NCBI GenBank assembly: GCA_026770025.1
Contig: JAMXDE010000003.1
Location: forward strand, 496,001 to 560,000
DNA: 64,000 nucleotides
Direction: 5' to 3'
Source: Craspedostauros australis
Lineage: Eukaryota; Bacillariophyta; Bacillariophyceae; Mastogloiales; Achnanthaceae
In this document: piece after piece, positions 54,944 to 64,000 of the stretch
Layout: each line of letters starts with the position of its first letter
How positions within the stretch are numbered: the first letter of the stretch is position 1
Translations under genes and position numbers: made by a program
The notes under the pieces: generated by a model
Databases searched by the model: none
Told to the model about the DNA's origin: nothing
What the model saw: only the letters and a program-made list of their open reading frames with translations

Positions 54944-55238
54944 CGAGGAAATTCACGAACCAGCCCTTTTGAGGTGCCAATTTCCACCAACCAGCCTGTT
55001 TTGTGTTGCTTACCGACTCAAACCGTCAAAATGTCCATGCGACATCTCATGGACACAGAGGGTTCGCGTCTGCTTGTGAGGCTAGTATATAAATATAGAC
55101 TACCAATACCACACATGAAAAGTACAAGCCACAGCATATATGTTTGTTTTACTCGTAATACTATGCCATTAATTAGTCCACAAGAATGAATAGCATCTAA
55201 TGAAGGGAATCAATGCTGGTTTTAGTCATAGATAAGCA
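54944..55238 (-). repeat. Right inverted-repeat arm
   Basis: Inverted copy of 47543-47829. Its outer edge ends abruptly at the copia LTR that starts at 55239. Confidence 0.75.
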
Positions 55239-55976
55239 TGTTGGAAGGCTCCGCGCATGGAGAATCGGTAGTAGTCAACACTCTTTGTCGAAAGTGTTTC
55301 TGTTACTGTTACTATTGTTGCTATTGATTGTTGATGAGCGAGCATGGGGAATGAGATGATCAAGATGCTCTCTTGATCCATCTCTTCCTTGCTCTCATTG
55401 CTTGGTGCAATCCTCTTGCACCTCCATGCACATTGCTCTCATGTTGCTCGTTGATGTTGACTTGATCGTCAACGTTGTCGTTTCTCTCTCGTTGTCTTGT
55501 CGTTGTTCCGTTCTCAGGTTTTGTTGAACCTGATGATTGATCGAATCTGATGGAATATTCACAACATATTTCATTCCTGTAGACCTGGTAGTTAAGGTCT
55601 CGATGTGACGTCATGTGTGGTGGATACTGTGGTATCCGCTGGTATCGCGGTATCCTCGTGGTATCACGGTGGTATTCCTGTGACGTCATAGTTTTGGGTC
55701 GTGATTCCGCCACCAAATATTCTGGATGATGGCGCGCAAGTGTGACTGATGCATACACATCCGAGTACACACATTTCGACACCCTTCCTGTAGGCGTCAG
55801 TCATTCGCTGCTGTCGCCAGTGTGTAGGTAGGACTTCTCGTGCTCGCGCTGTAGCTCTGACTTGATGTTCTTCGTGAAGCCGTCGCTTCGGTTGTTCTCT
55901 GATTTGACGAAGATGATTTCGATCAGCTTGTCATTCACCATGTTGCGGACGTAGTGATGGCGTACGTCGATATCCA
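55239..55976 (-). mobile_element. Fossil copia fragment related to the main family
   Basis: A 543-bp LTR (55239-55781) has ends like the main family: TGTTGGAAGGCTCCGCGC against TGTTGGCAAGTTCCGCGC. A purine tract follows, then the last 58 or so residues of RNase H (DVRHHYVRNMV, FVKSE, DGFTKNIKSELQREHEKSYL). It is a diverged sister of E1-E4, older than all of them. It is broken: everything upstream of this RNase H end is missing, and a small foldback insertion lies at the break. Confidence 0.8.
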
Positions 55977-56096
55977 CGGAGAATTTTTTTGCGTCAGGGT
56001 GCAAAAACGCCCATTTTTTGCATCCTGACGCAAGTCACCCACAGATTCTCAATTTGTTGCGTCAGGGTGCAAGAAATAAACTCAACGCGGAGAATT
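55977..56096. repeat. Foldback insertion with 9-bp flanking duplication
   Basis: CGGAGAATT occurs at 55977-55985 and 56088-56096. Between them a 17-bp inverted repeat (GCGTCAGGGTGCAAAAA and its complement with one wobble) forms a hairpin, and a third copy of TTGCGTCAGGGTGCAA lies near the right side. It looks like a very short MITE or foldback element inside or at the end of the copia fossil. Confidence 0.6.
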
Positions 56097-57039
56097 AACA
56101 CGGAGCGAAACATGTTCTGACTCACTCGAATACTCGTCGAAAAAATCGTTCAATATCGTAATTTGTCTCCTGTGCTTTTGGACAAATACTGTGTGTTTTA
56201 CCGTGTTGTTTTGTGCTGATGGATGCAAATCTTATCTGCGCTCCACATCCAGCAACAATAGTATCGAAGCAACTCTCTGATTGCTGCAATGACTACATTG
56301 GTGATGTCATGTGTTGTAAATTGAATTCTTCGCCGCTTGCATACTCTCCTGCTTGTGTAGAGGAAGAAAGGAGCCAGATGAGTTAATATGGGGCTCCGTC
56401 ATCCTCCTTCCTGCTGTGAACCTACCACTCTCCTTGCGAGCTTTGCTGCCTATTTTCGCTCCTTCTCAGTTCAAAGAGTGTTTTCAGTCACCCGTCAGCT
56501 CCGTGTTATCTGTAGAGCTGGTTGGGGCACATAGTTCGTGCCTTTTGCACGACGATTCGCCTCTGTACATTGATCATCAACAATCTTGGTTTTTCATGCA
56601 AGTACAAGGCTCCCTTTCATTCCATAATGTTGCATATAAAATGTAATGCTCCATCATTTGTCCTCACGCTTGTGCTTACCAGATTTGGGCATCCAACACT
56701 CGGCGCATCCCCACCGCAAGACAGGGTTTCAGGCAAGAGTTTGCACCAATGAAGGCATGGGTGTTCTTCCTGTGAGGAGTTCAATTCCAATACCACATGA
56801 GGCATAAAACCAATAGAAGCAGATGTTGTTTTCCAGTACATGTACCCGCACCATCACATAGGAAAGCATGCATAGTGTGTCGCACGGAACGGTGTCCGGA
56901 GGTCGAGGATCACATGTGGTAGCATCGATGGGAAACTGGTGGGGGAGGCCATGACCAAGGTCCGAAGAGAGAGAGAGAGAGAGAGAGAAATGGAAGCAGC
57001 TGGAGGCAAAGCTGACACACAGGCGCAATGAAGGGCGGC
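56097..57039. other. No supportable gene; (GA)n at 56965-56988
   Basis: Unrelated short frames only. A 12-unit GA microsatellite sits near the right end, just before the degenerate frame family. Confidence 0.5.
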
Positions 57040-57990
57040 GAATAACCTCACTGACATACAACGGGTGCTCATGATGAAGATGTTAATGCAAGAGGCAGCA
57101 GTGGGTACGCGCGTGATGCGTTGGAAGGCATGGGGAATGAATAGCTGCCCAAGGTGTGGCGAACTGGAGAATCCTGATCACCTGTGCGTGTATCAGTCAC
57201 CGTAGTTGACGGCTCTGTGGAAAGTGTAGCAACGAAGGCTGAGGAACATGATGCGGAAGATGGTGACACATCTGGCCATCACAAAGCATATGCTGCACAA
57301 CGCCAAGCAGTTCATTCGAGGACTGGGGCCTGTCAGGCACATTCGAGCCAACAACACCGAAACTACATTGATGGATGGCCAGCAAGAGATCGGATGGAAC
57401 CAGTTTGTGAAGGGTTGATATCACAACTTCATGGACGAGGATTCAGTTGAACAACTACGATCAAACGGGGCACAGGCTTTTGGCATCCAATTGGCGGCAC
57501 AAGCTTTACGCAAGCTATGGAAAAAAGCGTGTGAGCACTGGCATCAATGCAACCAGGTGATGCACCACGGTGAGGAAGGTCTGGAGGCTGACATGAAGCA
57601 AGTGGTGAGAGAATATGGAGCGCGCTTACAGGAAGAAGCCTGACCCCAAGGAGCAAATACAGTGATGTGGGAAAGACTACAGATGACAGGAGAGGATGTC
57701 ACAGATATTGGGACTGTAGCGATTTGGGTGGGACAGATGCACCGAGTGCTCTGTGTTCCTGACAAGCAAGTTCCAACCAAAGTACAGTAGCTGGGCCACC
57801 TGAATGAGTTCATTTCTGATGATACATATGAACAACACGAATGCGGGGGTGGAGATAGGGTGCTGGAGACAGGCGTCGATTTCTGCTGTACCCATATTCA
57901 TATCGGCTCGATAGCTGTTCTGCCTCGTGCCCAACACGAGATCAAAGCGAGCGGCGTAAAAGCACCTAAGATGCATTCTGTGCAACACTA
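57040..57990 (+). pseudogene. Degenerate zinc-knuckle ORF of a repeat family
   Basis: Plus-strand frames broken by stops keep a recognisable order. MRWKAWGMNSCPRCGELENP and then DHLC give a C-x2-C-x7-H-x2-C cluster. They are followed by AKQFIRGLGP, EIGWNQFVKG and LRKLWKKACEHWHQCNQVMH. The GW-x2-F-x2-G and LW-x3-W blocks after such a cluster are typical of an ORF family repeated in diatom genomes, often as the tail of reverse-transcriptase-like genes. At least three in-frame stops are present, at about 57203, 57228 and 57417, so it is not expressed as one protein. Confidence 0.4.
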
Positions 57991-58092
57991 ATCAGCTTAA
58001 TTCTTGAGTTATATATATACATGTACCCGCACTGTTGTCAAATGAGCTCCCTTTGGTCGACGGAAACTGATGTGTAGGAAGGTGACTGCATT

Positions 58093-58892
58093 TGTCGAGA
58101 TGTACATGTGAGTATATGTCGAGATGTACGAGTATATGTGCATCGTTCACCCGTTATTCTCTCATACGCACTTGGACGGTATAACTACATTCGTGTCGAT
58201 AGTATGCTGTGATTCGTCAGAATTACAGGGGAAACTGAACACACGAAAAGGGGCAAGATTTCTGGAGGAAATTTGCAAATGACGATTTCTGAGACAATTG
58301 GAATATCGTCCGTCCATCCATCAATGGTACCAAGAGAATCTCGAGGTACTTCCCAACTAAACCTCAGATGACGATATCATCTGACAGGCTACTGCATCAC
58401 CAATGGAACATGACATCTGGAGAGCAGAAGGACGCCTACTGACGTTGACAGGATGTCATCATGTCACCACGTCGACATCTGTCTCCAAGTCAGAGCAGAA
58501 GGCGAAGATCCAATGACCCATGAAGATCATGGATACTGAAGGTGAACTTCAAATGGTGAGTACTCATGGAGTAGGAACCAGTACTGAATGAACGGAGTGT
58601 CGAATGCGGAGTACGCATCGAACACAGACTATCGTGTGGGACGAGCACACGATGTTGAGAGAGAGAGAGAGAGAGAATACAGAGAGGAGCGAGAGAGCAT
58701 CTCGCGTACCGACTCATAGTCGTGTCGGAGACCGAATCTACGAAACAGATTGAAGCACCGAGAGCATCGGGCAAGAGAACGGGCGTACACCAAGAGGATC
58801 GGAGTAGCCAACTAATGAATTAGCAAACGAACGACTATCAACCAACACCATCTTCCACGATCGTAGGTTACCGTGAGCGGAACTTGCCAACA
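58093..58892 (+). repeat. Solo LTR B of the main copia family, old
   Basis: 800 bp with TG...CA ends and visibly more changes than the other copies. The flanks TGCATT (left) and TGCAAC (right) agree at four of six positions, as expected for a decayed 6-bp target duplication. No internal sequence is present. Confidence 0.9.
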
Positions 58893-60208
58893 TGCAACAT
58901 CTTCCCCTTTCCGCTGCGTTCACGGACTCCATCGGTTTCGACAGCCACATGCCCGGGCTGGCGTCGTCTTCTTCGCCTTGTCGTCTACTTTGTAGTCGTC
59001 CAATTTTTATTTCACAATTCCGCCTGGTGCTATTCCTATGCCAACAAAAGCATACCTATGTCGGGGATCCCGTGTTATTCCTCGCAATAGAATTTTTGCG
59101 CCCTCACCTGAACGTTTCCATCACGCATTCTATCAGTTTCGACGTCTGGAGGGATGAATCACTCTCGTCTCCTCCGCCTCATTGTTTACTTTGTAGTCGT
59201 CCAATTGTTATTTCGCAATTCCGTCTGGTGCTATTTCTATCCCACCAAATCCATACCCATGCAAATTCCTCTCCGTCGTCATGCACCTTCTGGAGGGCAT
59301 CGTCAGTGTCATGCACGATTGCCGCGATTGAGGTGAGTCTATGCCATTCCAGTTGCATCAACCATTCATATTGCTCAATACTGTATGGTGTTTGGCTGAT
59401 GGGATAGGGGAGGTTGGGCCTGAGCGATCTACACGCTCCGAATTAATGTTGCTCGCAATCCTCTTGCAAGGGCTCCTGATAATCAGCAATTCAATACAAG
59501 TCAAGGGCACCAAACACTGCACTTACTACGCCGCCTGGGTGATCAATCCGATAGGTGAAGTTGGAGATGTTTGGTGTTTGTTGTGTTCTAAGTTAGTTGT
59601 AGTCAATTGATGATTGAGTTTGGATTATGAGATGATGATCTCCTATTTCTAATGATGGTGCCTAATGCACGGTTGCTAACGTGCTGCTCGATTACCTCGT
59701 GGTTTATCTCACAGTCTTTCCTAAAACATTGCCCAAGATGGCATGTTGATTTACACGATATCCCGTGTTATTCTCGCCCTTGGGTCTTTCTTCATCTCTC
59801 CTGGTCTTGCCTAATCTTGATCTCTGTTTGATCATATATGGATTGATCCGTCTACGTCGACGAGGTGCATGCATCACCTCTGACGATGTTGTTCTGGATC
59901 CTAAATATTGTTGCCACGTGCTCAATGATGCACTCGGCTGGGCTAGACAGGTCAGCATACCATGACTAAAATATAATCTTGATTCCGAGGATCACAATGA
60001 CCGATTCTCTGACGTCATACGATGATGTCAGTGCCTACGTCAGGTTCGATGACTGTAGTGACTGAATCTCAATCGTGTATCAAGACTCACTCGACTATAC
60101 TCTCAAATCGAGTCGAATCAAAAAATAGTGAATCACGTTTCAGTCATGGGAGATGGGTACCTAATTTCGATCTAGATGTTGATACTCCCCTATGGTCGGG
60201 AGTCTTGT
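58893..60208. other. Decayed tandem duplication and 3' flank of lineage-2 copia
   Basis: Two copies of a segment around TTTGTAGTCGTCCAATT lie 201 bp apart (58991 and 59192), with divergence suggesting an old duplication. The rest has no gene. The 3' LTR of the adjacent lineage-2 copia should lie here, but its ends could not be recognised. Confidence 0.4.
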
Positions 60209-62212
60209 TCATCCACCCAGAGTCTCTCCTTTCCAGAATAGAAGCGGCCTCACTAACGGCCAGTACTTTGCCCATGAAAGGAACTTGGTCATGACATCGG
60301 CTACGTTTTCTGTTCCGTCTATCTTGCAGAAATGCAGGATCTTCGCAGCTACTGCGGCACGCACGCGGTGGTACGCCAATGCGTTGTGTCGTTTGGATAA
60401 CACACTGTTGGGAATGGTGGAGGATGTGATCACGCTCTGGTTGTCTCCGAACATCCAGGCAGGTCCGTCCAGTGGAATTCCCATTGCACGAAGAGTGAGG
60501 CGCATCGCAATCACTTGCTCCGTTGCTTGCCTTGCCGCGACGAATTCCGATCCATAGGTTGCAGTCTCGACTGTGGTCTGGCGCTTGCTGAACCATTCGA
60601 TGGGTGTCTGGTTGAGCAGGTGGAGGACACCAGTTGCAGATTTGCCTGTCACCTTGCAGTGCATGAGATCGGCATCTACAAACGTCGTCATACGAACTGC
60701 CTTGCCCTTGGGTGTTGGATCGTCGTCCGCGGTCTCCTCTTCGGCGTCACCATACACAGAGTACATCCATTCATGATCAGGAACCTTGAAGTAGCGCTCG
60801 TGATCTGGAATTCCTGTTCTGAACCTGATGGCGGCATCAGAACGCTTTCGGAGGTATCCATACACACGTTTTGCGCGGTCCATGTGACCAATCCTGGGTT
60901 GAGCTCTGAATCTAGACAAAGTCATCACAGCTGCAGCAATATCAAACCGACCCAATGTGATGCACCATTGAAGGGCGCCAATGAGTGATTGGAATTGTCT
61001 GGTTTCTATTGGATTTAACTCGCGTGATGTGTCTAGCTCGGGGGCGTCGTTGTGTTCCATGGGACTGGTGTAGGTCCGTGGAAGCTCCCCATGCACCTGT
61101 TCGTAATTCGCCAGCATCCGTTTGATGTAGGATTGCGGGCTCATAGTCAGGGTTCCGTCTTTGTCTCAGTCGAAGTCTGCACCGAGGTGATACTTGATTG
61201 GTCCTACACCCTTCAACTTGTACTTGTACTTGTTGATGAGCGTGTCGAAGAATGACTGTGGGTCTTCCATGACAGCCATCAGATCATCTACGTACACACA
61301 GATGTATTCCCAGCATCTACCAGCATCCCTCATCCACACATCCGGGTCAGCTTTGCACTGAAAGAACTTCATGTCACGGAGTGTGTCGGCCAGAGACTCG
61401 TGGAATCGTGCACCGGATGTGCGTAGTCCGTAGAGCGCTTTCACAATGATCATCATGTGACCAGCAAACTCTTGGAATTCAGGACCAGCTACGAAACAGA
61501 TCTTCTCTTTTGTGTATGCTTCTAGATAGGCGTTACCGATATCACCCACCATGGGCTTGAGGTTGTTGAGTTCTGCAGCAAGCAGTGCAATCCTGAATGA
61601 TCTGAGATTGACTACTCCAGCATATGCCATATCCTTGCATGGATCTGTTAGGTGGCCTCCTGCTACGCATCTTGCCTTGTGCTGAAGATCGTGCTTCACA
61701 TCGTATACCCAGAGGAGCTTGATCTGCTTGTATCCATCTGGTTTCCGAGCGTTCTTGCCGAGATCCTTGAACGTGCCATACTCGTGGAGCTGATCCATTT
61801 CCTTTCTCTCAGCGTCTACCCACTTGGAGTTGCCGTTCTTCTCATCAAGCTGGCGGGCTTCTTTTCCGTTCCGTGGAACTTGAACACCAAACTTGAAGAT
61901 AGGACCTTGTGCACGTGCTTTGCGTTTACTAGCGTTGATGAGACGATTGAGTTTCTTCTTTCTCTTTGCTAGTTTACGAAATCGTTTCCAGCCAGGCAGA
62001 CCGAGTAGGTTGTTATCTGCGGCGTACTTTGCACATGAGACAGGATCATCCTTGGCTATCACATCGAGCGGTTCCATGGTCACACTGCCATCCTCCCATT
62101 GTACCTTCACATTGTAGGAGGAGCCATTGTACTTGCTGTGGCTGGAACTGAACGGACCTTCATGACCGGTGATGGCTTTGAAAACGCACATCTCCCCATC
62201 GCCAATCTCTTG
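60209..62212 (-). mobile_element. Ty1/copia pol remnant, lineage 2, cut by E4
   Basis: Minus-strand pol with a chromo-like block before the RT (WEDGSVTMEPL, then DDP and KYAADN), RT (LLWVYDVKHD, VGDIGNAYLEAY, YVDDLM), the connection region, and RNase H (TFVDAD, YGSEFVAAR, FGDNQSV, ADVMTKF). It is clearly a different copia lineage from E1-E4 and matches the remnant at 5.5-8.0 kb. It looks broken, with about one break within the visible part; its upstream half is separated by the E4 insertion at 62213 and lies outside the window. Confidence 0.85.
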
Positions 62213-63022
62213 TGTTGGCAAGTTCCGCTCACGGTAACTTACGATCGTGGAAGGTGGTGTTGGTTGATAGTCGTTCGTTTGCTATTTCATTACTTGGCTA
62301 CTCCGATCCTCTCGGTGTACACCAGTTCTCTTGCCCGATGCTCTTGGCGCTTCAATCTGTTTCGTAGATTCAGTTCTCCGACACGACTATGAGTCGGTAC
62401 GCGAGATGCTCTCTCGTCTCTCTCTCTCTCTCTCTCTGTATTCTCTCTCTCTCAACATCGTGTGCTCGTCCCACACGATACTCCGTGTTCGATGCGTACT
62501 CCGCATTCGACACTCCGTTCGTTCAGTACTGGCTCCTACTCCATGAGTACTCGCCATTTGAAGTTCACCTTCTGTATCCATCATGCTGATCCTCTTCAGT
62601 CATCGGATCTTCACCTCCTGCTCTGACTTGGAGACAGATGTCGACGTGGTGACATGATGACATCCTGTCGACGTCAGTAGGCGTCCTTCTGCTCTCCAGA
62701 TGTCACGTTCCATCGGTGATGCAGTGGTCTGTCAGATGATATCATCATCTGAGGTTTAGTTGGGAAGTACCTCGAAATTCTCTTGGTACCATTGATGGAT
62801 GGACGGACGATTTTCCAATTTCTCAGAAATCGTCATTTGCAAATTTCCTCCAGAAATCTTGCCCCTTTTGGTGTGTTCCGTTTCCCCTGTAATTCTGACG
62901 AATCACAGTATACTATCGACACGAATGTAGTTATACCGTCCAAGTGCGTATGAGAGAATAACGGGTGAACGATGCACATATACACGTACATTTCGACATA
63001 TACTCACATGTACATCTCAACA
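62213..63022 (-). repeat. E4 3' LTR
   Basis: 810 bp. Intermediate between the E2/E3 type and solo LTR B, with the longer GA tract. Confidence 0.94.
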
Positions 63023-63042
63023 CCCTTCCTGTGTGCATTCGG

Positions 63043-64000
63043 TCATTCGAATGTTCTCGATGTGTCAAGGTACGACTTCTCGTGTTCACGTTGCAAGTCG
63101 GCCTTGATGTTCTTGGTGAATCCGTCGCTTGTGTTCTGCTCGGATTTGACGAAAATGATTTCGATGGTCTTGTTGGTTACCATGTTCCTCACGTAGTGAT
63201 GGCGCACGTCGATGTGCCGCGATCGTTGGGATGTTGATGGGTTCTTGGCGATGAAGATTGCTCCGATGTTGTCCACACGGACCTTGATCGGTGTCTTCAC
63301 TGGGACGCTCACACTTTCGAGTAGCTGCACGACGAAGAAGATTTCCTTTGCCGCTTCGGAAAGGGCAACGTATTCTGCTTCGGATGAGCTGAGTGTGACG
63401 GCCTTCTGTGCCTTGGATCGCCAGAGGATTGGTACCTTGCACAGGTATAGGATGAACCCTCCTACGCTGATTCTCGTGTTCTTGTCTCCTGCGTATTCGC
63501 TATCGCAGAAGAGCTCCATGTCCCAGCCGTCGTTGTCTGGACGCGCTGGATGGATCTTCAATCCATAGTCCTTTGTATCGATCACATACTTGATGATCCG
63601 ATACATCTCCTTCATTGCGGCCTTGGTGGGCCCGATCAATACCTTGGAGAGTTCCCTCACAGGGTTCGCGATATCTGGTCGCGAGTGCTTGATGAGGAAG
63701 AGTAGCATACCGACGCCTCGGCGGTATTCGGCATGTTCTTCCGGTCCGACCTTTTGTAGTCCGTTGTCTTCGGATGGTCGTACGATGATCTGACCTGGGG
63801 TTCCCGGTGTCCCATAGCGTTGCATCTTCTCAACCTTGGTTCCGAACTCTTCGATGAGATGTCGGGTGAGGTGTGGTTGACGCAATGTTGCTCTAGTCTT
63901 GTCATGGCTCAGTTCGATGTTGCAGCTGAGGTAGTCTCCGAGTCCACGCTCGATTGTCACCTTGAACTTGCTGCCTTGGATATCCTTCAGGAATGTCTCC
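63043..64000 (-). CDS. E4 copia Gag-Pol polyprotein, C-terminal part
   Basis: About 319 codons open to the window edge. They cover the end of the RT, the connection region and RNase H, with DSEYAGD, LSSSEAEYVALSE and the family's C-terminal EKSYLDTSRTFE. Identity to E2 is very high over this part. It is partial only because the window ends. Confidence 0.93.
   Translation of the reverse strand, partial: ETFLKDIQGSKFKVTIERGLGDYLSCNIELSHDKTRATLRQPHLTRHLIEEFGTKVEKMQRYGTPGTPGQIIVRPSEDNGLQKVGPEEHAEYRRGVGMLLFLIKHSRPDIANPVRELSKVLIGPTKAAMKEMYRIIKYVIDTKDYGLKIHPARPDNDGWDMELFCDSEYAGDKNTRISVGGFILYLCKVPILWRSKAQKAVTLSSSEAEYVALSEAAKEIFFVVQLLESVSVPVKTPIKVRVDNIGAIFIAKNPSTSQRSRHIDVRHHYVRNMVTNKTIEIIFVKSEQNTSDGFTKNIKADLQREHEKSYLDTSRTFE

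Larger units (their letters stand above)
47543..55238. mobile_element. Candidate inverted-repeat-bounded unit with Crinkler-like gene
   Basis: The left arm (47543-47829) and right arm (54944-55238) are inverted copies of each other, about 83% identical over a 60-bp core that I aligned by eye, with small gaps elsewhere. Between them lie 7.1 kb with one large gene (48852-52970, minus) and no recognised transposase. The right arm is cut on its outer side by an older copia LTR at 55239, so true ends and any target duplication cannot be read. It may be a DNA transposon, non-autonomous or using an unknown enzyme, or two opposite copies of a dispersed repeat on either side of a host gene. Confidence 0.55.
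62213..64000 (-). mobile_element. Ty1/copia element E4, cut by window edge
   Basis: Main family, minus strand, inserted into the lineage-2 copia. An 810-bp 3' LTR (62213-63022), purine tract and the end of gag-pol are in view. The other LTR and any target duplication lie beyond the window. Its LTR carries an expanded GA run near 62411-62432. Confidence 0.93.

Noticed and set aside
47543-55238. Reading the inverted-repeat unit as a Polinton or other virus-like element
   Set aside because: No capsid, polymerase B, protease or integrase gene is present between the arms.

Overview
The window reads as nuclear DNA of a stramenopile alga, most likely a diatom. This is an inference. It rests on single-ORF Ty1/copia elements of the type that dominates diatom genomes, a eukaryotic initiator tRNA pair, PIF/Harbinger-type transposase debris, a gene whose N-terminus resembles a diatom plastid presequence, and a Crinkler-like NTPase-nuclease gene. 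No rRNA, CRISPR array or bacterial operon was seen. About 42% of the window (27.1 of 64 kb) is one LTR family with nine LTR copies: three elements that look whole, one cut by the window edge and two solo LTRs.

Layout. 0-8 kb: a 691-codon host gene with four copies of a repeated module (minus strand), two initiator tRNA-Met genes in a 195-bp tandem duplication, a broken Harbinger transposase, and a broken copia remnant of a second lineage. 8-12.6 kb: CA-rich DNA with only doubtful coding signal. 12.6-20.6 kb: copia element E1 (minus). 20.6-24.8 kb: sparse DNA with a solo LTR and the other end of the Harbinger family. 24.8-32.7 kb: copia element E2 (plus), the youngest. 32.7-39.3 kb: a 20-bp palindromic minisatellite, then a loose cluster of unrecognised genes, one with a KOW domain, ending in the start of a transposase gene cut by E3. 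39.3-47.2 kb: copia element E3 (minus). 47.5-55.2 kb: a candidate unit bounded by inverted repeats of nearly 300 bp and holding one large gene for a P-loop NTPase, a 12-residue helical repeat array and a restriction-like nuclease with a C-terminal nuclear signal. 55.2-64 kb: older debris, including a related copia fragment, a small foldback insertion, a degenerate zinc-knuckle ORF, an old solo LTR and a lineage-2 copia pol cut by element E4, which runs off the window.

How the parts relate. The main copia family encodes Gag, protease, integrase, reverse transcriptase and RNase H in one frame. It makes 6-bp target duplications and lacks the usual initiator-tRNA primer site, even though initiator tRNA genes lie in the same window. 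Insertion order can be partly read: E4 lies inside a lineage-2 copia, E3 cuts a transposase gene, and an older copia LTR cuts the outer edge of the right inverted-repeat arm. The most notable locus is the Crinkler-like gene between inverted repeats, which could be a mobile unit carrying an NTPase-nuclease conflict or effector protein.
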